A DNA stretch of 64,000 nt from Polyangiaceae bacterium (GTDB lineage Bacteria > Myxococcota_A > Polyangia > Polyangiales > Polyangiaceae): contig JAHBVX010000001.1 of assembly GCA_019637295.1 (NCBI GenBank), positions 843,501 to 907,500 on the forward strand, given 5' to 3'. Both the position numbers and the translations under genes were made by a program. This document shows, one piece after another, positions 1 to 7,290 of this stretch. A model generated the notes under the pieces. It was not told where the DNA came from and did not search any database. It saw only the letters and a list, made by a program, of their open reading frames with translations. Positions within the stretch are counted from its first letter, which is position 1. Every line of letters begins with the position of its first letter.

Positions 1-1027
1 CCCACTCCACCCAGCGCTTGTCCAACACTTGATCGAAGAAGCCGGCGAGGGAGGGGTACGCGCGCTGGAACGCGCCGCGCACCATCGAGCGCGCGCCCTC
101 CCAGGTCACGGTGCTCTCGGTCTTCACCGGCAGCGGCGCCTCCAGGTCGTACCAACAGACCTCTTCCTGGCCGAAAGCGCGCGCCTTCAAGCGCAAGAAG
201 CGGCGCGCAACCTCGGCGTTGGCCTCCACGGCTTCGAACATGGCATCCAGGGTCTTTCGCGAGATCGCCGCGTCGAACAAGGCCGCGTCCAGGAAGTGCG
301 GCACGCCTCGCCGGCGATAGAGCGAGTGCCGCGTGCCGGCGATGGCGTTGAGGGCCGCCGCCGCGACGTCGGCCACGCCTTGCCACGCCTCGTTGCCTCC
401 GCGAAAGGCTGCCTCGCGCACGGCGCGATCCGGATTGCTCGTGAGGGAGCGTCGCTGACTCATGCCCAGGGTCTCCCGGCGTCCGTCCGGCCAGGCCATC
501 TCGAAGGTCAGCGTGCCGCTCACGGTGTCGTACAGGCGGCCCCAGGCGTGGATGCCATCCGTGCCCAGATCCGCGGCCAGACCTTCGAGCGCGGGCTCCA
601 TCGACAGGAGCGCCTCGTCGCGCAGGCGCGTGATGAAGAAGCTCGCCCCCGCGAGCTCGGGACGCCCGGCCAGAGACGCGATGTCCGCATCCGTCGCGCC
701 ACGAACCGCGCGCTGCAGCTCCACGCCGAGCTTCTGCACCTCCGCGCCCAGCACGCTCAGCTTGCCGGCTTCCCGCCGGTAGGCCTCGTTCGCGGCGTCG
801 CATGAGCCCAGAGCGTGGGTGTATGACCAGACGTGGCTCAGCCGCGCGCCGATCCCCTCGTAGCGTTCGAGCACGGAGGCCCACGCCGACTCGGTGTCCG
901 GTCCCAGCACGGCGAGGCGAGCGGCCTCGGCCGTCAGCTCTGTCACGTCCCGCGCGAGATCCGCCAAGAACGCGCGGTGCTCGGGGCCGTCGAAGGTGGG
1001 GAAGAAGGGCGAGAGGTCCCAGTTCAT
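1..1027 (-). CDS. M3-family oligoendopeptidase, 3' end cut off by window edge
   Basis: The minus strand reads open from an ATG at 1027 to base 1, giving 342 residues. It begins MNWDLSPFFPTF, the usual opening of M3B oligoendopeptidase F proteins (N/K-WDLSPLF). The helical N-terminal half typical of the family follows, with stretches such as LTSNPDRAVREAAF and NAIAGTRHSLYRRRG that resemble the family's conserved region ahead of the catalytic domain. The zinc motif HExxH lies beyond the window edge, so catalysis cannot be checked. These are cytoplasmic zinc peptidases that cut oligopeptides. Start choice: in-frame GTG codons exist upstream, but the ATG gives the family N-terminus. It is co-directional with the amidase at 1098, 70 bp upstream. 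Confidence 0.85.
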   Translation of the reverse strand, partial: MNWDLSPFFPTFDGPEHRAFLADLARDVTELTAEAARLAVLGPDTESAWASVLERYEGIGARLSHVWSYTHALGSCDAANEAYRREAGKLSVLGAEVQKLGVELQRAVRGATDADIASLAGRPELAGASFFITRLRDEALLSMEPALEGLAADLGTDGIHAWGRLYDTVSGTLTFEMAWPDGRRETLGMSQRRSLTSNPDRAVREAAFRGGNEAWQGVADVAAAALNAIAGTRHSLYRRRGVPHFLDAALFDAAISRKTLDAMFEAVEANAEVARRFLRLKARAFGQEEVCWYDLEAPLPVKTESTVTWEGARSMVRGAFQRAYPSLAGFFDQVLDKRWVEW

Positions 1028-1097
1028 CAGCGGTGCGTTCACGAAGCTCTGCTTAGCGCCGCTGACCCAGGGCGAGAAGCCCCAGCGAACACGTCGC

Positions 1098-1889
1098 TCA
1101 GCGCAGCGCCTGCAGCGCCGCCCGGCCGACCGCTCCCGCGAAGGCCCGGCGCGTCTCGGGCTCGCGAAAGCGCCGAGCCTCACGGTCGTCGAGCGCGTGG
1201 TGGGTCTCGATCACGACGGACGGCATCGACGCCGCCTGCAGCACGAAGATGCCGTCGCGCCCGGAGCGTTCGCGAAACACTCCCGGGCTGCGGTCCACGA
1301 GCTCGTAGTCTCCAGCGTAGTGCTTGCCGTCGTAGGGCAGAAACCCGGTGCGACGCAGCGTCGAGCCCAGCGCCAGCGCGAACCTGCGTCGAGCTCGGGC
1401 GAGCGCGTCGTCGCCCTCGTCGGCCGTGAGCACGCTGAAGCCCGGGGCGTGCCGCGAGCGCGGGCAGGACAGGCCGGGCTCGGGCGACCACTCGGACGCC
1501 CGGCCGCGCACGTCCGAGTGCAGGCTCACGAACAGCTCGGCGCCCCACGCCGTCGCCTCGTCCACGCGCTCACGGTAGGTCGGGCGCCTGCCGTCACCGC
1601 GGCTCACCAACACATCGAACGCGCCCGTCGCGCGCAGCGTCTCTGCCACGTCCGTCGCGAGCGAGAGCGTGAAGCGTTCCTCGGGCTCGCACAGCGCGGA
1701 GAGGTTGCCGGTGTTGTCGCCGCTGCCGTGACCCGCGTCGAGGTACAGCCGTACCGGGCGCTGGCCCGAAGCCTCCGGCAGCGCTTGCCACAGCCAGGCT
1801 TCCTCCGGCCACGCGGCGCCGCCGACGGGTCCCGCGGGCGTCAGCCCAGCCAGGACCCCTCCGAGCAGCGACACGAACGCAGCACGCAC
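1098..1889 (-). CDS. N-acetylmuramoyl-L-alanine amidase (Amidase_3), exported
   Basis: This zinc amidase cleaves the bond between MurNAc and L-Ala in peptidoglycan. Three zinc-site regions of Amidase_3 are visible: LYLDAGHG (first His), LFVSLHSD (second His) and VIETHHALDDRE (the Glu-bearing region, usually VExxFhsN). The frame stays open up to 2150, but the upstream part reads through a decayed duplicate of the gene itself (2113-2206). I therefore prefer the GTG at 1889, preceded by GGAAGA about 8 bases upstream. It gives 263 residues opening with an export signal (VRAAFVSLLGGVLAGL, then a small-residue cleavage region), as expected for a periplasmic enzyme. The family assignment is firm; the start is an inference. 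Confidence 0.85.
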   Translation of the reverse strand: MRAAFVSLLGGVLAGLTPAGPVGGAAWPEEAWLWQALPEASGQRPVRLYLDAGHGSGDNTGNLSALCEPEERFTLSLATDVAETLRATGAFDVLVSRGDGRRPTYRERVDEATAWGAELFVSLHSDVRGRASEWSPEPGLSCPRSRHAPGFSVLTADEGDDALARARRRFALALGSTLRRTGFLPYDGKHYAGDYELVDRSPGVFRERSGRDGIFVLQAASMPSVVIETHHALDDREARRFREPETRRAFAGAVGRAALQALR

Positions 1890-2112
1890 GCCGGGATCTT
1901 CCGCCGAGTCGCGCTCGCTGGGCGAGTTTGTGGCGACCCTGCCGAGCTGATTCGCATTCTCGAGACCGGCATCGAGCGCGGCTGCGCACCCGAGAGGCTT
2001 CCGCGCGGCATCGGATCCGGCGCCAGGATGCTCGACGGCCTCGTGTCGAGCGCTTGCCCTGACGCGAAGTGACGAGCCATCGAGCACGAGCGGCGGAAGT
2101 GACGCGCCTCGT

Positions 2113-2206
2113 CTCGGCGCCCCACGCCGTCGCTCAGTCCACGCGCTCACGTAGGTCGGGCGCCGTCACCGCGGCTCACCGACACCTCGAGCGCGCCCGT
2201 CCGCGC
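2113..2206. repeat. Decayed duplicate of an internal amidase segment
   Basis: About 94 bp here match bases 1537-1629 inside the amidase gene in the same orientation, at roughly nine in ten positions by eye. Shared blocks include cggcgccccacgccgtcg, tccacgcgctcac, gtaggtcgggcg and ccgtcaccgcggctcacc. Small indels break the reading frame. The duplicate occupies the far end of the 316-bp gap between the amidase and the outer-membrane protein and stops at the latter's stop codon (2206-2208). The rest of that gap (1890-2112) holds no gene I can support. Confidence 0.8.
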
Positions 2207-3222
2207 TACATCAGCTTGACGAGCCCGCGCAGTCCCGCGAAATACGCTTGGGTGGCGCGGGCGTCGTAGCCGAAGAATTTCTGGATGTAGCCGAGCTCAA
2301 CGGCCAGGTGCTCAGTCACCAGGAAGTAGGGCATGAGCGCCACCGCGAAGCGCGCGGCGCGGATCCGATCGCGATGCTGGGTCGGACCCGGATCCCCCGG
2401 CTGGGGCAAGACCTGCGGGCTGTAGGCGCGATCGAAGCGCGCGTCGTAGCGTTCGTGGATGTCCCCCTCCACGTACGGGCCGGCCTTCACGCCGGCCTTC
2501 CATGGGAGCAGCCAGGTGTCCGCATTGAAGTGAAGCCAGTTGCCCATGGCCACGGCGCCGTTCTGCTCCTTGCCGAAGGGGCGTGTGCCCGAGCCGAGGT
2601 ACATCATCGACTCGTAGGTGAGCCAGTCGGTCAGCTCTACCCCCATCTGCCAGCCGCCCGCGAAGTAGTCGAGGCGCGGGTTGGCGAACTTCTCCTTGTC
2701 CATCCCGATCGGGATGGTGCCGCGCAAGAACACGCCGAAGGCGAACTTGGGATCGAACGCCAGCGCGGCGGAGATGCTCGGCGTGAGCAAGGTGCCACGG
2801 TCCTCGGCGTAGAACTCGCACACGCCGCCGCCCAGGAATCGCGCGCCGGCGGCGCACTCGGGCACGAGCTGCGTAGGAGTCGACGAGCCCTCCGGCTGCA
2901 CCGCCCACTTGCTCGGGTCGTTGCGCTCGGCCGGCGACTGGTAGTACGTGGCCTCGAGCCGCGCCGAGAAGAACTGAAGCGGACCGTAGTGGCCGAAGGT
3001 GTAACCGACGCCGAGCTTGTACTCGTAGAAGTCCCGAGCCTTCACCCAGGAGGCCTCGTTCTCGTTCGGCTCGATCTTGCCGCGCTCCGCCGTCGCCTGC
3101 AGGTTCACGTCGAGCTCCCCCGGCCGACCACCCACCGACGTCGCCACGAACCCGTGGGCGGAGGCCGCGCCGAGCACCAGAAGACCACCTGCGCCGAGCG
3201 CCGCCAGCCACCGCTGTCCCAT
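2206..3222 (-). CDS. Secreted/outer-membrane beta-barrel-like protein of unknown role
   Basis: This is a 338-residue protein with a clear Sec signal (MGQRWLAALGAGGLLVLGAASAHG). The mature part alternates short polar turns with strands rich in Tyr, Phe and Trp (YEYKLGVGYTFGHYGP, FFSARLEATYYQ, FAFGVFLRGTIPIG, LAVELGYIQKFFGYDAR), the look of an outer-membrane barrel. It ends in a hydrophobic strand, LRGLVKLM. No enzyme motif was seen. An ATG four codons upstream (3234) is possible, but 3222 gives the better signal peptide. It lies upstream of and co-directional with the amidase, which may mean a shared envelope role; that is inference. Confidence 0.75.
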   Translation of the reverse strand: MGQRWLAALGAGGLLVLGAASAHGFVATSVGGRPGELDVNLQATAERGKIEPNENEASWVKARDFYEYKLGVGYTFGHYGPLQFFSARLEATYYQSPAERNDPSKWAVQPEGSSTPTQLVPECAAGARFLGGGVCEFYAEDRGTLLTPSISAALAFDPKFAFGVFLRGTIPIGMDKEKFANPRLDYFAGGWQMGVELTDWLTYESMMYLGSGTRPFGKEQNGAVAMGNWLHFNADTWLLPWKAGVKAGPYVEGDIHERYDARFDRAYSPQVLPQPGDPGPTQHRDRIRAARFAVALMPYFLVTEHLAVELGYIQKFFGYDARATQAYFAGLRGLVKLM

Positions 3223-3271
3223 CGAGGCGAGCATACGTCAGCTGTGTGGTGGTGGTTTCGCTGATTCGCGC

Positions 3272-4285
3272 CTAGTCGGAGTTGCAGACGTCGTTGCCGT
3301 CCCGGGTGATGGCGCAGACGCCGTCGTAGCCCGCCGCGATCTCCGCGATGTTCTCGAAGCCCGGCATGGTCGTCGGCACGTGCTCGCCGCCTCCGAGAGC
3401 TCCCCAACAAGAGACCTTGCCATCGGCGAGCAGCGCGCACGTGTGATACGGCCCGGCTGCGATCTGCGTCGCGCGCGGCAGGCCGGCGACCGGGCGTGGT
3501 ACCTCGTCGCTCGGGGGCCGCCCGAGCTGACCGTTGCCGTTGTTTCCCCAGCACCACACGCTGCCGTCGCGACGTCGCGCGCAGGCGTGGGAGCCGACCG
3601 CGACCTCCACCGCCTCAGTGACCCCTGACACCTCTTGCACGACTTGGCCCGACGGGCCGAAGCAGCTCACCTTGCCGTCATCCAGTGCGACACACGCCTG
3701 AAAGAACCCGGCGGAGATGGAGCGGACCTTGCCGTTCACCGTCACGCGCTGCGGGCGCGTGCGCGGCGGATTCGCTCCCATTCCACCCCAGCACCGAACG
3801 GAGTCGTCGGCGAAGAGGGCGCACATCATGCGATTGCCGACCGCGAGCTTCACCGCCGCGGGGACATCCGGCACCTCGCGGGGCTCCCAGCGCCCCTCCG
3901 TCGTGCCGTCCCCGAGTTCACCGTTCTCGTTGTGCCCCCAACACAGCAGCTCTCCCGAGCGCTCGATCACGCAGGCGTGCATCTCCCCCGCCGCGATCTC
4001 GCGGACATTGCTCAGACTCGTGAGCGGTTGGCCGGCGAGCCGCGCGCCAAAGGAGCGAACACGACAATCGACGTGCTCGCCCTTGCGGATGCACGTCATG
4101 CCCTGGGCGACGGCGACGCGCGCGCCGGTGTCCGTCGGCTCGGGCGCGGGCGCGTGGGGTTCTCGCTTTGCCGTAGGCGCCTCGACCTCAGTGTTGGCCG
4201 CTGTCGGCGGAGGAGCGGCGCTGCGCGGGGGTGGGGTTGCGCACGATGGCAGCAAGAACAACCCGAACACGATCGCTCGTGACAC
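3272..4285 (-). CDS. RCC1-repeat lipoprotein
   Basis: A GTG at 4285 begins a 337-residue protein with a lipoprotein leader (FGLFLLPSC, Cys about residue 15), a Pro/Ala/Thr-rich linker and then about five RCC1-type blades. Each blade ends in the hallmark C-W-G/F-G turn: CWGHNENGELGDGT, CWGGMGAN, CFGPSGQV, CWGNNGNGQLG, CWGALGGGE. The repeat predicts a seven-bladed-type propeller anchored to a membrane. Such lipoproteins are numerous in myxobacteria and their ligands are unknown. Strong Cys content in the blades (CVALDDGKVSC, CARRRDGSVWC) suggests disulfides outside the cytoplasm. It points away from the S23 island that starts just upstream. Confidence 0.85.
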   Translation of the reverse strand: MSRAIVFGLFLLPSCATPPPRSAAPPPTAANTEVEAPTAKREPHAPAPEPTDTGARVAVAQGMTCIRKGEHVDCRVRSFGARLAGQPLTSLSNVREIAAGEMHACVIERSGELLCWGHNENGELGDGTTEGRWEPREVPDVPAAVKLAVGNRMMCALFADDSVRCWGGMGANPPRTRPQRVTVNGKVRSISAGFFQACVALDDGKVSCFGPSGQVVQEVSGVTEAVEVAVGSHACARRRDGSVWCWGNNGNGQLGRPPSDEVPRPVAGLPRATQIAAGPYHTCALLADGKVSCWGALGGGEHVPTTMPGFENIAEIAAGYDGVCAITRDGNDVCNSD

Positions 4286-4418
4286 CCGCCCATGATAGCG
4301 GCTACCCGGTCAACCAACTCGGAAAGTTCAGAGCGCAGGTCGGTGCGGCGCGGGGACGGGGGGTCTGCGCAGAGCAGGTGGGCAGGGGGCAGCGGACTCC
4401 CGGGCGTGGGGCGCGCCC

Positions 4419-4600
4419 ATGCTCCGTATCTATCCCGTCGTGCTTCAGCTCATCGAACAGCTTCGCCGCAGCCTCGGCATTCTCGATTACAAGGACGCGA
4501 TCTGTCCCGTCAGCTTCGTCGGCCCGTCAGTCCCGAGCTGCGCTGCGAGTTCGATCGCGTCATCGGCTCACTCGTGCGGCTCGTCGAGCGAGCGGGGTGA
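4419..4600 (+). pseudogene. Internally deleted copy of the four-helix-bundle (S23) gene
   Basis: From ATG 4419 the sequence matches the intact gene at 4882 (MLRIYPVVLQLIEQLRR, then LGILDYKD), then jumps to its last 23 codons, ending at TGA 4598-4600. The span is 182 bp against 327 bp in the intact copy, so 145 bp are missing and the two halves are out of frame. The deletion ends lie at a shared CCCGTCAG. About 29 bp that carry the AGGAAGG ribosome site of the intact copy are also missing just before the ATG, so it is doubly dead. Flanking bases match too (cccgggcgtggggcg before, the 7-base array after). Confidence 0.85.
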
Positions 4601-4623
4601 TGGGTTGAGAAGGGGGGGCGCGA

Positions 4624-4672
4624 GGGCAGTGGGCAGTGGGCAGTGGGCAGTGGGCAGTGGGCAGTGGGCAGC
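4624..4672. repeat. Tandem array of GGGCAGT, seven units
   Basis: Six perfect GGGCAGT units are followed by one GGGCAGC. The array begins 23 bases after the stop codon of the S23 pseudogene. An array of identical length and sequence follows the intact gene at 5232-5280. A short degenerate piece (gggcagggggcagcgga) also precedes the pseudogene near 4380. The span 4673-4881 between the array and the next gene shows nothing I can name. Confidence 0.95.
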
Positions 4673-4881
4673 GGGAAGAGGGATGAGCGCAGCGCGTTGC
4701 GGGTTGTGCGGGTGCTGGCTTGGCTGATTCGAGTCTGCCCGGGTGCTCGGCCGCGTCTAGGACCCTTCGCACGCTTCGCGTGCTCGGTCCGCTGGCGCGG
4801 CGCCTTCGGCGTCCTCGACTCGGCCTGCGACCCCCGGGCGTGGGGCGGGGGTGGCTTTTGCCAGGAAGGAATCAAACGCCC

Positions 4882-5208
4882 ATGCTCCGTATCTATCCCG
4901 TCGTGCTCCAGCTCATCGAGCAGCTTCGCCGCATTCTCGGCGTCCTCGATCACAAGGACCGCGATCTGTCCCGTCAGCTTCGCCGCTGCAGCGCGAGCTG
5001 CGCGCTCAACCTCAGCGAGGGTCAGTACTCTCGGGGCAAGAACCGCGCTGCGAAGTATCACATCGCTCTCGGCTCCGCGCGCGAGATGCTCTCGTGTCTC
5101 GAGGTCGCCGCGGCGCTCGGCTACATCTCGCCCGTCAGTCCCGAGCTGCGCTGCGAGTTCGATCGCGTCATCGGCTCACTCGTGCGGCTCGTCGAGCGAG
5201 CGGGGTGA
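4882..5208 (+). CDS. Four-helix-bundle protein (S23/IVP family)
   Basis: This 108-residue protein has the family pattern: a first helix (LRIYPVVLQLIEQLRRIL), then LSEGQYSRGKNRAAKYHIAL, GSAREMLSCLEVAAALGYI and a last helix (FDRVIGSLVRLVERAG). The family was first found encoded in intervening sequences of 23S rRNA genes and now occurs widely, including beside reverse transcriptases. Its biochemical role is mostly unknown, although members form pentameric helical bundles. A good ribosome site (AGGAAGG) stands 12 bases before the ATG. A deleted second copy lies 460 bp upstream, and both copies are followed by the same 7-base tandem array, so gene plus array appears to have been duplicated as one unit. 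Confidence 0.85.
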   Translation: MLRIYPVVLQLIEQLRRILGVLDHKDRDLSRQLRRCSASCALNLSEGQYSRGKNRAAKYHIALGSAREMLSCLEVAAALGYISPVSPELRCEFDRVIGSLVRLVERAG

Positions 5209-5231
5209 TGGGATGAGAAGGGGGGGCGCGA

Positions 5232-5280
5232 GGGCAGTGGGCAGTGGGCAGTGGGCAGTGGGCAGTGGGCAGTGGGCAGC
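5232..5280. repeat. Second tandem array of GGGCAGT, seven units
   Basis: Six GGGCAGT plus one GGGCAGC, identical to 4624-4672, starting 23 bases after the stop of the intact S23 gene. Similarity between the two duplicated units ends at the array (gggcagcggga), so the array marks the unit's right-hand edge. Immediately after it the truncated tail of another gene begins. Confidence 0.95.
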
Positions 5281-5281
5281 G

Positions 5282-5470
5282 GGAGCCGGCCGGCTCGAAG
5301 CCAGCGGGACGCTCGCCGCCGCGCCGTTCCTCACCCGGCGCGCGGTCACCATCGGACTGGGGGCCGACGACGATCCCTTGGAGGTGATCGAGCTGCCGAC
5401 CACGGCGCTCGCGCCGCCCAAGGCAGGATCGAACGGCGGCAACGACGGGGTCCTGTGGCCGGTGCGCTGA
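5282..5470 (+). pseudogene. C-terminal remnant of a gene truncated at the repeat array
   Basis: The frame ending at TGA 5468-5470 carries about 60 codons with strong third-position G/C bias and protein-like content (GTLAAAPFLTRRAVTIGLGA, then DDPLEVIELPTTALAPP, ending GVLWPVR). Upstream the frame runs straight into the GGGCAGT array and has no credible start. I read it as the tail of a plus-strand gene whose 5' part was lost when the S23/repeat unit arrived. Its family is not recognisable. The stop overlaps the probable start region of the next gene, so the two were probably once translationally coupled. Confidence 0.55.
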
Positions 5471-6861
5471 CGCGCTTCGCGGCCGCCGCCGGTGCTCGCG
5501 TCGAGTTTCGCTGGCGGAGACTCACCGTCGCACGCGGTGCAGCCCGCGAGCAGCGCGAGCCCGGCGGCGCGACGCCTGCGGGCGGCACCGGCGGCTGGGC
5601 GTGGGACAGCGGCAGCGGCGGGAGCACGGGTGGCACCGGTGGCGCGACGCCTTCGGGCGGCACCGGCGGCACGACGGGCGACGGCGGTTGGCCGGTGGAT
5701 CCGGCGCTGTGGAAGACTCCCGCGTGGAATCCGCCGGGGTGCAACTTCTTGCAGGCGACGGAGCCGGTCAAGGCCGTGCCAGCGACGCCCTGGGTGGCTT
5801 GCGACAACGGGGTCGCCGGTTGCCAGCTGCTGGAGACGTCGCTGGTGCCGGGCGAGAAGACCGCCGCACACAGCAAGTTCGGCGCGCTGAACAACGCGCG
5901 CCGCCAGAACGGGAGCACGTACTTCTCGGGCGTGCTGATGCTGGGGACGTACGACCACGCCGCGACGGTGTACGCGCTGGACGCCACGCCGCTCGCGGTG
6001 TGGCGGGCGCCGGACACGCTGGCCAACGGATGCACTGTCGCGGAGTCGACTTTCGGAGAGCATGGGGGGGTGAGCTCGCGGTTCAGGTATCGCGTGGTGG
6101 TTGGGGAGAGCGCCGTTCGCATCATCTACGGTGAGCTGCCGGCGCTGCTCGGACCGAACCCGTCGTACCTGGACATGGACAAGTCCGTGACGGGGCTGGA
6201 GTTGTTCACGGTGAACCATGTCCGCTTCTCCTCCACGATGATGGCGCTGTACACCGGCCTCAACCCACATGTGTATGTCTGGCCGTACTCCGGTACGCCT
6301 ACTCAGATTCCGAAACCCGCGGACGTCTCCGAGCAGCACTCCCCCATCGTAATCGGCAGCGAAGTGGTGTTCACCCGATATGGCAGCCCGACTAGCACGG
6401 GGTTCGCGGTGCGGCGCGCGAACGGGAACGTGGACATGCTCCACACCAAACCGACGGCGTGGGCGGCGAAGCTCCGGAAGGACGACGCCAACTACGTCTG
6501 GCAAGAGCTCACGGACACCGGAATACTGGAGCTGTGGACGAGCCCGCTGACGAAGCCCGTGACGGCGTTTCAACCGAAGCTCGTGCGCGTAGTCGAGAGC
6601 GCGAGCGGCAGCTTCGTGGGCGCCGCCTTCGGCGAGGGGTGGTGGGTGTACCGCAAGGACATCGACACGCTGCGCGCCGTGCGCATCAGCGACGGCCACT
6701 GGGTGGACATGCCGCCCCCCAAGGACAAGGGCTGGATCGAGCCCTTCGCGGTGGTAGAGGGCGAAGTGTGGGCCAACGTGCAGCACGTCCCCGGCACCGC
6801 GAACGGCGTGAGCAGCATCGTACGCGTGCCCATCGCGTCGCTGGGTGCGCCCAAGCCGTGA
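5455..6861 (+). CDS. Secreted beta-rich protein with a flipped lipoprotein leader
   Basis: As written, GTG 5455 starts a 468-residue protein whose N-terminus (AGALTRFAAAAGARVEF, then an Arg-rich stretch) is not an export signal, followed by a Gly/Thr linker (GGTGGATPSGGTGGTTGDGG) of the kind found only after lipoboxes in this window. Restoring the inverted 81 bp (5482-5562) gives MAGALTRFAGLALLAGC, a proper lipoprotein signal, in frame. CTG 5467 (overlapping the stop before it) is an alternative start. The body (WKTPAWNPPGCNFLQ onward) is beta-strand-rich with repeated aromatic strands, resembling a propeller; no family was recognised. Both orientations keep the frame open. Confidence 0.6.
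   Translation: MAGALTRFAAAAGARVEFRWRRLTVARGAAREQREPGGATPAGGTGGWAWDSGSGGSTGGTGGATPSGGTGGTTGDGGWPVDPALWKTPAWNPPGCNFLQATEPVKAVPATPWVACDNGVAGCQLLETSLVPGEKTAAHSKFGALNNARRQNGSTYFSGVLMLGTYDHAATVYALDATPLAVWRAPDTLANGCTVAESTFGEHGGVSSRFRYRVVVGESAVRIIYGELPALLGPNPSYLDMDKSVTGLELFTVNHVRFSSTMMALYTGLNPHVYVWPYSGTPTQIPKPADVSEQHSPIVIGSEVVFTRYGSPTSTGFAVRRANGNVDMLHTKPTAWAAKLRKDDANYVWQELTDTGILELWTSPLTKPVTAFQPKLVRVVESASGSFVGAAFGEGWWVYRKDIDTLRAVRISDGHWVDMPPPKDKGWIEPFAVVEGEVWANVQHVPGTANGVSSIVRVPIASLGAPKP
5482..5562. other. 81-bp inverted segment holding a lipoprotein leader
   Basis: Read on the minus strand, this segment encodes GLALLAGCTACDGESPPAKL followed by DASTGGG, a typical lipoprotein h-region, lipobox (L-A-G-C) and start of a Gly linker. 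Turning it over in place joins LTRFA on the left to the leader and the leader's GGG to GGATPAGGTGG on the right, all in the frame of the plus-strand gene; 81 bp is exactly 27 codons. Imperfect inverted repeats flank it: right arm at 5554-5572, left arm at 5477-5500. The right arm's complement (tcgcgccgccgggctcgcg) matches the left arm over 19 bases if five extra bases are allowed. The segment may be an invertible switch or a fixed inversion. Confidence 0.7.
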
Positions 6862-6970
6862 AGCGCACCAACGCCGGTCCCGCGTCGGACCGGCCAGTAG
6901 ATGCCACAGGGCGCCCGATGTGAGCGTCACCTTAGCCCGACCGACGAAGTGTGGGCACCGGAGGCACGCT

Positions 6971-7135
6971 ATGAGACGAGTGCTTCTGAACACAGTAGTG
7001 ATGTTGGCCGCACACCTGACGTTCTGGATCGGCAGCTCACGAGATGCTGATGCAGCTGTGCTGCTACCAGCTTCCCGCCCGCGCTCGAAGGCATTTCCCC
7101 CCGCGACCAGAGTGGGGTCGTCGCGAAGCATGTAG
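6971..7135 (+). CDS. Possible small secreted peptide, 54 residues
   Basis: A GGAGG stands 6 bases before ATG 6971, and the first 28 residues look like a Sec signal (MRRVLLNTVVMLAAHLTFWI, then ending near DADA). The rest (AVLLPASRPRSKAF onward) is short and featureless, and the frame stops at 7135. The second half overlaps, on the other strand, a BrnT relic. It may therefore be the front of a secreted-protein gene broken by insertion of that relic, or a chance frame. The remainder of 6862-7290 shows no other gene. Confidence 0.3.
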   Translation: MRRVLLNTVVMLAAHLTFWIGSSRDADAAVLLPASRPRSKAFPPATRVGSSRSM

Positions 7136-7205
7136 CTGCCTCCTCGAAGGTAGCCCCATGTTTGCGCTCGTTCGCGGCCGCCTTCTTGGCATCGCACCGG
7201 ATCTC
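7113..7205 (-). pseudogene. BrnT-family toxin relic (N-terminal fragment)
   Basis: The minus strand reads EIRCDAKKAAANERKHGATF then EEAATCFATTP, which lines up with the start of BrnT toxins (typically F/I-x-W-DPAKAAANxRKHGVSFEEAATVFxDP). The usual Trp is Cys here, there is no start codon in place, and the family's later conserved half is absent. The reading frame changes after CFATT, where the next frame gives RDDP, so an indel is likely. BrnT is an RNase-type toxin of type II systems, normally paired with BrnA; no BrnA is seen. It sits beside the MntA/HepT pair, as expected in a defence or toxin island. Confidence 0.55.
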
Positions 7206-7290
7206 CGAACCCGATGCTTCCTCAACAGGGAGCGAGAGCACCACGCGCCGATTCGCGCAACCTGATGGAGGTCGTGCTAGATTACGTAAC

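Noticed and set aside
1890-2150. Upstream extension of the amidase to an apparent start at 2150
   Set aside because: The added residues read through the decayed duplicate at 2113-2206 and non-conserved gap; the signal peptide begins at 1889.
4624-5280. The two GGGCAGT arrays as a possible CRISPR
   Set aside because: Units are 7 bases with no spacers, and no cas gene is near.
5176-7197. A 673-codon open frame on the minus strand across the plus-strand secreted-protein gene
   Set aside because: It is the GC-rich shadow of the plus-strand gene; only its 81-bp leader-like part is meaningful, and it has neither a start codon nor a protein-like body.
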